This document shows positions 40,417 through 49,057 of a stretch of DNA of 64,000 nt, piece by piece. Numbering within the stretch: position 1 is the first letter of the stretch; each line of letters begins with the position of its first letter. Under the pieces are notes generated by a model. The model saw nothing but the letters and a program-made list of their open reading frames with translations, made no database searches and was not told the DNA's origin. Source of the stretch: Parapedobacter sp964498395 (GTDB lineage Bacteria; Bacteroidota; Bacteroidia; Sphingobacteriales; Sphingobacteriaceae); NCBI GenBank assembly GCA_964498395.1, contig CAZCHE010000008.1, positions 124,001 through 188,000 of the forward strand, given 5' to 3'. A program made the position numbers and the translations under genes.

Positions 40417-41136
40417 TCACCCGATTTTTGTCACGTGCAGCTTTCGCCGGCGCTTTACGAAGGCATATGCTCCTTGTTTGTCGGCAAAATAGTGGTCTAC
40501 GGCGCGGCGGCAACCAGACCATTCATAGTAATCGTCAAACACCACTTTACCCCCCATGGCCAAATGGGGCATGATCTGGTGGAGGCAAACCATCACCGAG
40601 TCATACCAGTCGCAATCGATATGGGCAAAAGCGACAGGCTCGGTGATCACCAGCGTGTCTTCGAAATATCCTTTGATTAATTGGATGTTGTTTGCCGCGG
40701 TGGAGACACCATGCCTTGCCAGGTTATCCGCAACCACCTGCTGTAGATGGGGCGTATATCCATAGTATAGGTCATTGTCAATACCCTTGGACTGGCCGCT
40801 CTTGATCTCGGCATAGCGGGCGTGCACGTCGGCATCGTCATTATCCGAAGGCGGCGGAATCATCCCGAATGCGTCATATATCCGAAACGCACGGTTTTTC
40901 GGTTTGGCTTTGGCAATGGCAATGGCCGAGCCGCCCAAGGCACATCCGGCTTCGATAAAGAGGCCCTCGATACCAGCTTCGCCCACCTCCTTTGCCGCAC
41001 GATAGAGGTTGAACAGGTCTTTGCTGGTCAAGTAGGTGAGGTGATCTGCTTTTATCCGGAGGAGTTCGGCTTTCTCTTGATCGGTATACGTATATAATAG
41101 GGTCTGGGCTTTTAGGACGAATTGTTTGGCTATCAT
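40417..41136 (-). CDS. TylF/macrocin-O-methyltransferase-like enzyme
   Basis: 239 aa. A SAM-binding start GLFIEAGCALGGSAIAIAKA, the acidic AFRIYDAFGMIPPP, and AFAHIDCDWYDSV with FDDYYEWSGCR match TylF-type O-methyltransferases, whose metal site uses the Asp residues of the last two motifs. Such enzymes modify sugars or small molecules. No biosynthetic cluster surrounds it, so the substrate is open. It is transcribed behind the FAD oxidoreductase gene with a 94-bp gap. Confidence 0.75.
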   Translation of the reverse strand: MIAKQFVLKAQTLLYTYTDQEKAELLRIKADHLTYLTSKDLFNLYRAAKEVGEAGIEGLFIEAGCALGGSAIAIAKAKPKNRAFRIYDAFGMIPPPSDNDDADVHARYAEIKSGQSKGIDNDLYYGYTPHLQQVVADNLARHGVSTAANNIQLIKGYFEDTLVITEPVAFAHIDCDWYDSVMVCLHQIMPHLAMGGKVVFDDYYEWSGCRRAVDHYFADKQGAYAFVKRRRKLHVTKIG

Positions 41137-41230
41137 TTTCGGATGGTTAGAAGCGGTGATGATATACGCTTACGTCATAATATATATAACGCGATTTACA
41201 CCGAAATGTTTTGCGCCGGGGTAATGCGGT

Positions 41231-42379
41231 TCATCGGCGGTCAGCAGCCAAGGCAACGACCTGTTTGGCTGCAAAGGACGCCAACGCCACACCCATTCCG
41301 CCAAAGCGGAAAGCGCCATAAACCCGCTGGCCGAAGGCCTGTACGACGGGTTGTTTGTGCTGGCCGAACGCCATGATGCCTGCCCATCGGTATTGGATAT
41401 CGGTGTGTCGGCCGGGCAGGACAAGGGTACGGAGTTTGTGCTCCAGGTCGGCTTGGATGCGTTCGGTGACGGCCATTTCCGTGGTCGTTTCACCCGTGAA
41501 GTCGAGGTTGCGGCCACCGCCGATGAGCACCCGCCCGTCGATTTCCCGGAAATAATAATACCCGCCATCGAAGTGGAAGATACCCTTGAATGGGATGTCT
41601 GGCAACGGGGCGGTAACCAAGATTTGCCCACGGCCCGGTCGGACCGGGATATCCGGCAGCAGCGTAGGCGTAAAGGCATTGGTGCAGATGAAAAGCTGTT
41701 GGCAGGTGAGCGGCACGGAATCAGCGGGCTCAGGGCCGGTACGGAGGTGTACGGCTACGTAGCCCGAATGCTCCTCAAAAGCGGATACACTTACCCCGGT
41801 TTTGATTTCGATGCCGCTGGCCAAGGATAAGTCTACTAACCGGCGCATCATCTTGCCCGTATGGAGCTCGCCCTCCTGCGTGTTTTCAATCAATGCGATG
41901 ACGCCATCGGCGTTGAATCCGAAAGGCTTGATTTTTTCCGTGGCTAGCCGAAAGACCGGTTCATGGGGAGCAGCAAGGGGCCTAAGCAGTTCGTTCAATC
42001 GGTCGATATGCGCCAATACCTCCTGTTCATGGGGGGCAATCAGTTCGTGGCTGCCATTGGTTCGGAAGTCCATCGCTTGGTCACCCACGCGATGGCGGAG
42101 GATACGGAGCCCTTCTTGCCGCTGGAGGCAAAGCTGGAGCACGTCGGTTTCGGGTGTATCGTCTAAATCGTGCAGCAGTTCGGCGGCACTTCCGATGCAA
42201 GCAAACCCCGCATTCTTCGTACTGGCTCCATTGGGGAAAACTCCCTGCTCCACGACGAGAATGCGTTGGGTTGGGTATTGTGTCCTCAGCTCGAGGGCAA
42301 CGGATAGTCCCGTGATTCCTGCACCCACGATAAGGTGGTCATAATGCAGGAAACTCCGCCGTTCCCAATAGCTGAGCAT
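41231..42379 (-). CDS. FAD-dependent oxidoreductase (DAO family)
   Basis: 382 aa. Dinucleotide-binding motif VGAGITGLSVALEL near residue 18, then STKNAGFACIG, where the FAD contacts lie in glycine-oxidase-like enzymes. A C-terminal stretch YRWAGIMAFGQHKQPVV and FRFGGMGVALA completes the fold. It likely oxidises an amine or amino acid with O2. The gene begins 11 bp after pyk ends, on the same strand. Confidence 0.82.
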   Translation of the reverse strand: MLSYWERRSFLHYDHLIVGAGITGLSVALELRTQYPTQRILVVEQGVFPNGASTKNAGFACIGSAAELLHDLDDTPETDVLQLCLQRQEGLRILRHRVGDQAMDFRTNGSHELIAPHEQEVLAHIDRLNELLRPLAAPHEPVFRLATEKIKPFGFNADGVIALIENTQEGELHTGKMMRRLVDLSLASGIEIKTGVSVSAFEEHSGYVAVHLRTGPEPADSVPLTCQQLFICTNAFTPTLLPDIPVRPGRGQILVTAPLPDIPFKGIFHFDGGYYYFREIDGRVLIGGGRNLDFTGETTTEMAVTERIQADLEHKLRTLVLPGRHTDIQYRWAGIMAFGQHKQPVVQAFGQRVYGAFRFGGMGVALASFAAKQVVALAADRR

Positions 42380-42390
42380 ACTTGTTTTTA

Positions 42391-43821
42391 TTATTCCACC
42401 ACGGTCACTTTAATGGTGTTGGTCTTCCCTTTTTTGTGCAATGGCGTAGAAGCCGTGTTGATGACGGTCTGCCCTGCCGCGACCATCTTTTTGTCTTTCA
42501 ATAGCGCATTGACGTCATTTATACTGCCATCCGTGCTCTCAAATTTGTCGTAAAAGAATGATTTGACCCCCCAAACGAGGCTGAGCGTGTTAAGCAGTGC
42601 TGGATTGCCGGTAAAGATGTAAATATCCGTATTGGGCCGGTAGCTTGATATTTCGAAAGCCGTATAACCCGAATAGGTCATGGCCACAATCGCCGAGGCT
42701 GCTGTTTTTTCAGCCAAGTAGATGGATGAACCGCATATCGCGTCGGGGATCATGGTTTCATCGGTATATTCATCTTTTTTAGCGCTATAATACGGATATG
42801 ATGTTTTCTCTACATGGACAATGATTTTGCTCATGGTTTCGATCACGATCTCTGGGAATTCACCCACGGAGGTTTCCCCGCTCAGCATCACGGCGTCAGC
42901 ACCATCAAGTACCGAATTGGCTACGTCATTGACTTCGGCACGTGTAGGCCGGGGGGTGGTGATCATGCTTTCCAGCATTTGGGTGGCGATGATAACCGGT
43001 TTGGAAGCGTTGCGGCATTTTTGCACGATCATTTTTTGCAGTACGGGCACGTCTTCCATCGGCATTTCCACACCGAGGTCACCCCGCGCGACCATCACGG
43101 CGTCTGTGGCCGCGATAATGGCATCAATGTTATCGATGGCTTCCGGCTTCTCGACCTTGGCGACGACCCGCGCGGTTTTGCCTTTCGATTGGATGATTTC
43201 TTTCAGTTTTACTATGTCGTCAGCGGTACGCACGAATGACATCCCGATCCACTCCACGTCATAGTCGAGCACAAAGAGCAGGTTATCTAGGTCCTCTTCG
43301 GTCAAGCTGGGGATGGAAACTTTGGTATTGGGGAGGTTAACGCCTTTGCGGGAGGTCAGTACCCCGCCGTGTACCACCTCGCACCATACGGTATCTTCCA
43401 AGTTCGTGCGGAGTACGCGCAATTGGATTTTCCCGTCGTCAAGCAGGATGATTTCCTGTTCTTTGACGTCTTTGGGGAAATTTTCGTAAGTGATATAAAT
43501 CCGGTTTTCATCTCCGATAAGCTCTTGGGTGGTGATTTCGACCTGTGAGCCATTGAGCAGCACCGCACCACCTTCTTTCATCTTGCCGATGCGGATTTTA
43601 GGGCCTTGCAAGTCGGCCAGGATGGCAATATTTGCCTGGTGCTCCTCGTTGATCTCCCGTATGGTTTTGATGGTTTTCAGGTGGTCTTCTTGGCTGCCGT
43701 GAGAAAAATTGAGGCGGCATACATCCACCCCAAGGGCAATCATATTGGTCAATGTTTCTTTTTTGGCTGATGCCGGGCCCAATGTGGCCACGATCTTAGT
43801 TCTTTTTTGAACCTTTTCCAT
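42391..43821 (-). CDS. pyk: Pyruvate kinase
   Basis: 476 aa, full length. KIVATLGPAS at the start, VCRLNFSHGSQEDH, the catalytic-lysine region AKVEKPEAI and the metal-binding MVARGDLGVEMP are all present. It makes pyruvate and ATP from phosphoenolpyruvate in glycolysis. The C-terminal domain that often binds effectors is complete. Upstream on the same strand is the IPExxxVDY gene, the usual neighbour in Bacteroidota. Confidence 0.96.
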   Translation of the reverse strand: MEKVQKRTKIVATLGPASAKKETLTNMIALGVDVCRLNFSHGSQEDHLKTIKTIREINEEHQANIAILADLQGPKIRIGKMKEGGAVLLNGSQVEITTQELIGDENRIYITYENFPKDVKEQEIILLDDGKIQLRVLRTNLEDTVWCEVVHGGVLTSRKGVNLPNTKVSIPSLTEEDLDNLLFVLDYDVEWIGMSFVRTADDIVKLKEIIQSKGKTARVVAKVEKPEAIDNIDAIIAATDAVMVARGDLGVEMPMEDVPVLQKMIVQKCRNASKPVIIATQMLESMITTPRPTRAEVNDVANSVLDGADAVMLSGETSVGEFPEIVIETMSKIIVHVEKTSYPYYSAKKDEYTDETMIPDAICGSSIYLAEKTAASAIVAMTYSGYTAFEISSYRPNTDIYIFTGNPALLNTLSLVWGVKSFFYDKFESTDGSINDVNALLKDKKMVAAGQTVINTASTPLHKKGKTNTIKVTVVE

Positions 43822-43838
43822 TTATATAATGTGTTTTG

Positions 43839-43850
43839 TTTACGTAAACG
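43839..43850. promoter_or_regulatory. Palindrome upstream of pyk
   Basis: GTTTACGTAAAC, a perfect 12-bp palindrome 17 bp before the pyk start, in the 122-bp gap behind the IPExxxVDY gene. It could be a regulator site. Confidence 0.35.
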
Positions 43851-43943
43851 TTTATTGTGCCCGTTTAGGCTGCATTGCTGTTAGGGGCTGTGTTAACTAT
43901 TTTGTTTGAGTGTGATTGATACACTTTGGTGACAAATATCGCG

Positions 43944-44366
43944 CTAAAATATCAGATTTTCTTTGGATTTCAATTTTTGTGGGGAGATTTCGCTGGCCAC
44001 CACCACCTCTGGTATATCCGAAATGCGGTCTTGCAGCAGGGTGAGGTCTTCCTCGTCAATGAAATTTCGGATGATCAGAAAGTAGTCGGAATGGCGCATT
44101 TCCGGGATCAGAAACCCGCCATCGACCCCCCTATTGGCTAATAGGTAGTATTCGGTTTCCGATTCGTCAGCAAAATCGGCATACCTGCTGAAGGGCACTT
44201 GCTGTTTATTGGCGGGCATCCAGACTTCGTGATCGTCGATTTTGGCTAGATTTAGTTCCGTAAATTTATTGATAAAATAACATAGCCGATAGTCCTTGAG
44301 TGACGAGGTAATGGCAATCAGGGTAAAATCTAGGTCTATTTCGTATTTTAATATGACTTTATTCAA
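43944..44366 (-). CDS. IPExxxVDY family protein
   Basis: 140 aa. The name-giving motif appears as LIPEMRHSDY near residue 96. The family is restricted to Bacteroidota and regularly lies next to pyruvate kinase, as here. No signal peptide or membrane segment. Function unknown. Confidence 0.85.
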   Translation of the reverse strand: MNKVILKYEIDLDFTLIAITSSLKDYRLCYFINKFTELNLAKIDDHEVWMPANKQQVPFSRYADFADESETEYYLLANRGVDGGFLIPEMRHSDYFLIIRNFIDEEDLTLLQDRISDIPEVVVASEISPQKLKSKENLIF

Positions 44367-44646
44367 AGTAATTTTCTATATTCATCGCAAATTTACAAAA
44401 ACCAAAAGACAGGAGCAGTATTTAATTAGCAGACAAACAAGAAAAAGGAACCGAGTGGGCGCCACCAAAAAAACTGACCAATTTTAAACACATCACAAAA
44501 ATTTAAGCTAAATTAGTGGACGTAGAACATTCGATTGTTTTCGTACAGATGACCTGAATAATGTTCTAAAAATCAAAAACGTTTTACTATTTGCCGAAAT
44601 TTATTTTTCTTTGCACAGATTTATTAAACAATTAAACTATAAAATC

Positions 44647-44883
44647 ATGTCTGATATCGCATCAAGAGTTAAAGCAATTATCGTTGAAAAACTAGGTGTA
44701 GACGAAAACGAGGTTACCCCGGAAGCTTCATTCACCAATGATTTGGGTGCTGATTCACTCGACACTGTAGAGCTGATTATGGAATTTGAAAAGGAGTTCA
44801 ACGTAGCTATTCCCGATGACCAAGCTGAAACCATCAGCACTGTAGGACAGGCGATCGCTTATTTAGAAAAAAACGTTAACTAA
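44647..44883 (+). CDS. acpP: Acyl carrier protein
   Basis: 78 aa from the ATG at 44647 (MSDIASRVKAI); an upstream in-frame ATG adds 12 unusual residues. The phosphopantetheine serine is in GADSLDTVEL. It carries the growing fatty acyl chain and is followed 28 bp later by fabF, the standard arrangement. Confidence 0.96.
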   Translation: MSDIASRVKAIIVEKLGVDENEVTPEASFTNDLGADSLDTVELIMEFEKEFNVAIPDDQAETISTVGQAIAYLEKNVN

Positions 44884-44911
44884 CTTAATTTCATTAGGCC
44901 AATCGTACTAA

Positions 44912-46165
44912 ATGGAGCTTAAAAGAGTAGTAGTAACAGGGTTAGGTGCGCTTACTCCTATTGGGAATACTGTTCCGGCATTTTGGGACAATCTAATCAA
45001 GGGGGTAAGCGGCGCTGCTCCTATCACCAGGTTTGATGCTTCGAAGTTCAAAACCCGTTTTGCCTGTGAGGTAAAGGAATTTAATGTCGAAGATTTCCTG
45101 GAGCGCAAGGAAGCCCGGAAAGTTGATCCATTTGTACACTACGCATTGGCGGCGACAGCGGAAGCGGTGGCAGACGCGTCGCTTGATTTCGGCACATTGA
45201 ATACCAACCGTATCGGCGTGATATGGGGCTCGGGAATCGGTGGCCTGAAAACTTTTTTGGACGAGGTGGCTAACTTTGCCAATGGCGATGGTACCCCTCG
45301 TTTCAATCCGTTTTTTATTCCAAAAATGATTCTGGACATCGCTCCAGGACATATTTCCATGCGGTATGGGTTGCGAGGGCCTAACTTCTCGACCGTATCG
45401 GCATGTGCGTCATCGACCAATGCGCTGATTGATTCGTTGAATTATATCCGCACCGGTGTCGCTGACATCATCATTTCCGGTGGTTCCGAAGCCATCATCA
45501 ACGAAGCGGGCATCGGCGGATTCAACGCCATGCATGCCTTGTCGACCCGCAATGACGACCCCAAAACGGCATCGAGACCCTTCGATAAAGACCGTGACGG
45601 ATTTGTAGCGGGTGAGGGAGCCGGAACGATCATTCTGGAAAGCCTTGAACATGCCAAAGCCCGTGGCGCAAAAATCTATGCGGAAATCGTGGGCGGAGGG
45701 ATGAGTGCGGATGCCAATCACATCACTGCCCCACACCCCGAGGGATTGGGCGCGAAATTGGTGATGAGCAATGCCCTGCATGACGCAAGGCTCACCGTAG
45801 GTGATATTGATTACATCAATGTGCACGGTACATCGACTCCGCTGGGAGATATCAGTGAGTCAAAAGCCATCCTCGATTTGTATGGCGACCATGCCTATGC
45901 GCTTAATATCAGCTCGACCAAATCGATGACAGGCCACTTATTGGGTGCGGCGGGTGCCGTGGAGTCCATAGCTTCGATCTTGGCGGTGCAAAATGATCTC
46001 GTTCCTCCGACAATCAATCATTTTACGGATGATCCCGGCCTTGATCCGAAGTTGAATTTCACGTTTAACAAAGCGCAAGCACGTAAAATCAATGCGGCCA
46101 TGAGTAATACGTTTGGTTTTGGTGGACATAATGCTTCCGTCATTTTCAAGAAATTTGAAGAGTAG
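44912..46165 (+). CDS. fabF: 3-oxoacyl-ACP synthase II
   Basis: 417 aa. The active-site cysteine is in STVSACASSTNAL, and the two histidines are in NVHGTSTPLGD and SSTKSMTGHLLGAAG. It elongates fatty acids by condensing malonyl-ACP with acyl-ACP. Located between acpP and rnc in one operon, as in most Bacteroidota. Confidence 0.96.
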   Translation: MELKRVVVTGLGALTPIGNTVPAFWDNLIKGVSGAAPITRFDASKFKTRFACEVKEFNVEDFLERKEARKVDPFVHYALAATAEAVADASLDFGTLNTNRIGVIWGSGIGGLKTFLDEVANFANGDGTPRFNPFFIPKMILDIAPGHISMRYGLRGPNFSTVSACASSTNALIDSLNYIRTGVADIIISGGSEAIINEAGIGGFNAMHALSTRNDDPKTASRPFDKDRDGFVAGEGAGTIILESLEHAKARGAKIYAEIVGGGMSADANHITAPHPEGLGAKLVMSNALHDARLTVGDIDYINVHGTSTPLGDISESKAILDLYGDHAYALNISSTKSMTGHLLGAAGAVESIASILAVQNDLVPPTINHFTDDPGLDPKLNFTFNKAQARKINAAMSNTFGFGGHNASVIFKKFEE

Positions 46166-46180
46166 CCCCAAAGGCATATA

Positions 46181-46223
46181 CGACGAAAGAGGGAGTACAC
46201 CGCTCCCCGTCTTTTTCGTTCGT
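46181..46223 (+). terminator. Weak terminator after fabF
   Basis: ACGAAAGAGGGAG pairs with CTCCCCGTCTTTTTCGT around TACACCG, leaving a T-rich 3' side. It may attenuate read-through into rnc. Confidence 0.4.
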
Positions 46224-46244
46224 TTCTTATTCGGTTAATAAAGG

Positions 46245-46976
46245 ATGCCTATTTCAAAGATTTACAAACTGCATTTCTCGTCTGACCGCCAGTATGTGAA
46301 GGCGTTGAAAAACATGTTGGGCTTTGTTCCGGGCAACCTCCGTCTTTACCAATTGGCGTTCCGCCATAAGTCGGTCGCCGTACCGGTAAAGGATGGCACG
46401 AAAAACAGCAATGAACGGCTCGAATTTCTAGGGGATGCGGTGTTGGGTTCGGTGGTGGCTGAATTGCTTTTCAAGAAATACCCCTACAAAGGCGAGGGTT
46501 TCCTCACGGAAATGCGATCGAAAATCGTCAGCAGGGCCCACCTCAACCAACTGTCCAAGAAATTGGGGCTCAACGAGCTGATCCAGTACGATTCCCGCAT
46601 GATTAACTACCCGAATAAGCAAGGGTCACTACTCGGGGACGCGTTTGAGGCCCTCATCGGCGCGATTTACTTGGATAAAGGGTATGTGTTTACCCGTAAT
46701 TTCCTGATCAACCGCATCATCAAGCCCCACGTGGATATCCAAACGCTGGAACAAACCGAGACCAATTTCAAAAGCCGGCTCATCGAATGGTGCCAGCAGC
46801 TCGGCAAAGAAATCAGCTTTGTGCTGGCCGAAAATGCCGAGGGTGATAACGCCAAGATTTTCACCATTGATGCGGTGGTCGATGGGGAGGTTTGCGGCAC
46901 CGGCCGTGATTACAATAAGAAAAGCGCCGAAAAGATAGCCGCCGAAAAAGCCTGTGAAGTGCTGAATGTGTTGTAA
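46245..46976 (+). CDS. rnc: Ribonuclease III
   Basis: 243 aa. The catalytic signature NERLEFLGDAVLG is present, followed by GDAFEALIGAIYLDKG, and the C-terminal dsRNA-binding domain (residues 170-243) ends GRDYNKKSAEKIAAEKA. It cuts double-stranded RNA in rRNA maturation. It follows fabF by 79 bp and is followed by a heptamer repeat array. Confidence 0.95.
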   Translation: MPISKIYKLHFSSDRQYVKALKNMLGFVPGNLRLYQLAFRHKSVAVPVKDGTKNSNERLEFLGDAVLGSVVAELLFKKYPYKGEGFLTEMRSKIVSRAHLNQLSKKLGLNELIQYDSRMINYPNKQGSLLGDAFEALIGAIYLDKGYVFTRNFLINRIIKPHVDIQTLEQTETNFKSRLIEWCQQLGKEISFVLAENAEGDNAKIFTIDAVVDGEVCGTGRDYNKKSAEKIAAEKACEVLNVL

Positions 46977-46984
46977 CGGTGGTT

Positions 46985-47245
46985 AGCTGCTAGTCTTCGG
47001 TCTCCGGTCTCCCGTCTTCGGTCTTCGGCCTCCCGTCTTCGGTCTTCGGTCTCCCGTCTTCGGTCTTCGGTCTCCCGTCTTCGGTCTTCGGTCTCCCGTC
47101 TTCGGNNNNNNNNNNNNNNNNNNNNNNNNNNNNNNNNNNNNNNNNNNNNNNNNNNNNNNNNNNNNNNNNNNNNNNNNNNNNNNNNNNNNNNNNNNNNNNN
47201 NNNNNCGGTCTCCCGTCTTCGGTCTTCGGTCTCCCGTCTTCTAAC
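46985..47245 (+). repeat. Heptamer (21-bp) tandem array with assembly gap
   Basis: Built from 7-mers CGGTCTC, CCGTCTT and CGGTCTT that mostly repeat as a 21-bp unit. The plus strand is pyrimidine-rich. The true length is unknown because of the internal N run. Related arrays lie at 50455-50535 and 50905-51380. Confidence 0.85.
47106..47205. other. Assembly gap (100 N)
   Basis: Exactly 100 N inside a tandem array, a conventional placeholder for a gap of unknown size. Confidence 0.95.
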
Positions 47246-47283
47246 TTCGTACTTCTAATTTCGTACTTCTAATTTCGTATCAT

Positions 47284-47291
47284 TATCTTTG
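47284..47291 (+). promoter_or_regulatory. -7 promoter box touching the hisS start
   Basis: TATCTTTG ends only 4 bases before the hisS ATG, so transcription would start at or next to the initiation codon. Confidence 0.5.
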
Positions 47292-47295
47292 CTCC

Positions 47296-48681
47296 ATGGC
47301 AGCAGTTAAGCCCTCATTGGCAAAAGGTACGCGCGATTTTTCCCCCATGGAAATGGAAAAGCGCAATTATATTTTCGACACCATCAAATCCGTATTCACG
47401 AAGTACGGGTACCGCGAGATACAAACCCCTTCGTTCGAAAACCTGCAAACCCTCACCGGGAAATACGGGGATGAAGGAGATAAGCTGATATTCAAGATAC
47501 TCAACTCGGGCGATTACCTCGCCAAGGCACCGGAAGATCTTTTGGGAGAAAAGGCTTCTAACCGATTGATTCCGCACATTTCGGAGAAAGCCCTGCGCTA
47601 CGACCTGACCGTTCCCTTTGCGCGCTATGTAGTGATGCACCAGCATGAGATCACATTGCCATTCAAGCGGTTCCAAATCCAGCCCGTTTGGCGTGCCGAC
47701 CGGCCCCAGCGAGGACGTTATCGGGAGTTTTACCAATGTGACGTGGACGTGGTGGGCTCGGAAAGCCTGCTCAATGAAGCCGAATTTGTATTGATCTACC
47801 ACGAGGCGCTAAGCCTGCTCGGCCTTCGGGATTTCACGATCAAGCTCAACAACCGCAAGATACTGACGGGCATTGCGGAGGTACTGGGCAAGCCGGAGCT
47901 GATCGTAGACATGACCGTGGCTATTGACAAGTTGGACAAGATCGGCTTGGATGGGGTCAATACGGAATTGATCGATCGGGGATTTACCGCCGAAGACCTT
48001 GGAAAATTGCAACCGATTATCCAACTGCAAGGCAGCACTGCCGAAAAAATAGGCAGCCTGAAGCAAGTGCTCGAATCGTCCGAAATTGGGCTGAAAGGTA
48101 TCGAGGAGCTTGAAATCGTGCTGGGTTATGTCGAGAAATTAACGGCGGATCCTTCGCTTTTGGAGCGTTTTGTGGAATTGGACATTACCTTGGCAAGGGG
48201 CCTTAACTATTATACGGGGTGCATTTTTGAGGTGAAGACCAATGAGGTGGCCATGGGCAGTATCGGTGGCGGCGGCCGCTATGATGACTTGACGGGGATG
48301 TTTGGACTGAAGGGCTTGACGGGTGTAGGTGTTTCCTTCGGGGCTGATCGGATATACGACGTGTTGGAGGAATTGGGGTTGTTTCCCGAAAGCGCCGTTC
48401 AATCTACCAAGGTGCTCATCAGTAATTTTGATAAAATGGCCGAGCTGTATGCATTGCCGTTGTTGCAAAAGTTGCGTGGTGAGGGAATTGCGGCAGAGCT
48501 TTATCCCACGGCGGCAAAACTCAAAAAACAACTATCTTACGCGGACGCGAAAAATATCCCTTATGTGATTCTTATCGGTGAAGAAGAGATGAAAAGCGGC
48601 TTGCTATCGTTAAAGGATATGCAAACGGGTGAGCAACAGAAACTGAATGAAACGGATATCCTATCCGTACTAATAGCATAA
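47296..48681 (+). CDS. hisS: Histidyl-tRNA synthetase
   Basis: 461 aa, class II synthetase. KGTRDFSP at the start, motif 2 around QPVWRADRPQRGRYREFYQ, the histidine-specific LARGLNYYTGCIFEV, and a C-terminal anticodon-binding domain. It charges tRNA-His. The start is fixed by the conserved N-terminus, which makes the promoter box 4 bases upstream notable. It is followed after 3 bp by the YccF-like gene. Confidence 0.96.
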   Translation: MAAVKPSLAKGTRDFSPMEMEKRNYIFDTIKSVFTKYGYREIQTPSFENLQTLTGKYGDEGDKLIFKILNSGDYLAKAPEDLLGEKASNRLIPHISEKALRYDLTVPFARYVVMHQHEITLPFKRFQIQPVWRADRPQRGRYREFYQCDVDVVGSESLLNEAEFVLIYHEALSLLGLRDFTIKLNNRKILTGIAEVLGKPELIVDMTVAIDKLDKIGLDGVNTELIDRGFTAEDLGKLQPIIQLQGSTAEKIGSLKQVLESSEIGLKGIEELEIVLGYVEKLTADPSLLERFVELDITLARGLNYYTGCIFEVKTNEVAMGSIGGGGRYDDLTGMFGLKGLTGVGVSFGADRIYDVLEELGLFPESAVQSTKVLISNFDKMAELYALPLLQKLRGEGIAAELYPTAAKLKKQLSYADAKNIPYVILIGEEEMKSGLLSLKDMQTGEQQKLNETDILSVLIA

Positions 48682-48684
48682 CGC

Positions 48685-49053
48685 ATGAACTTGATCGGTA
48701 ATCTCATCTGGCTGATATTTGGAGGCTTTTTCATTTTCCTCGAATACCTTTTTGGAGGGATTGTGCTTTGCCTCACCATCATCGGTATCCCATTTGGGAT
48801 ACAGCTGTTCAAAATCGCCTTCGCCTCATTGGTGCCATTTGGTACGGTGGTGACCAACACCCCATCCAGTACCGGGTGCCTGTACACGCTGATGAACATC
48901 CTGTGGATTGTTTTCGGAGGGGTATGGGTAGCGCTTACCCATTTCTTCTTCGGGCTATTGCTATGCATTACGATCATCGGCATTCCTTTTGGCCGCCAGC
49001 ATTTCAAGCTCATGGCATTGGCGTTTACGCCGTTTGGGAAATCGGTTAATTAA
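48685..49053 (+). CDS. yccF: YccF-family membrane protein
   Basis: 122 aa, two repeats of the same unit: a hydrophobic pair and the loop GIPFGIQLFKIAFASLVPFG, recurring as GIPFGRQHFKLMALAFTPFG. This is the YccF domain twice, as expected. Inner-membrane protein of unknown function. It starts 3 bp after hisS and converges on radA. Confidence 0.85.
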   Translation: MNLIGNLIWLIFGGFFIFLEYLFGGIVLCLTIIGIPFGIQLFKIAFASLVPFGTVVTNTPSSTGCLYTLMNILWIVFGGVWVALTHFFFGLLLCITIIGIPFGRQHFKLMALAFTPFGKSVN

Positions 49054-49057
49054 TCGA

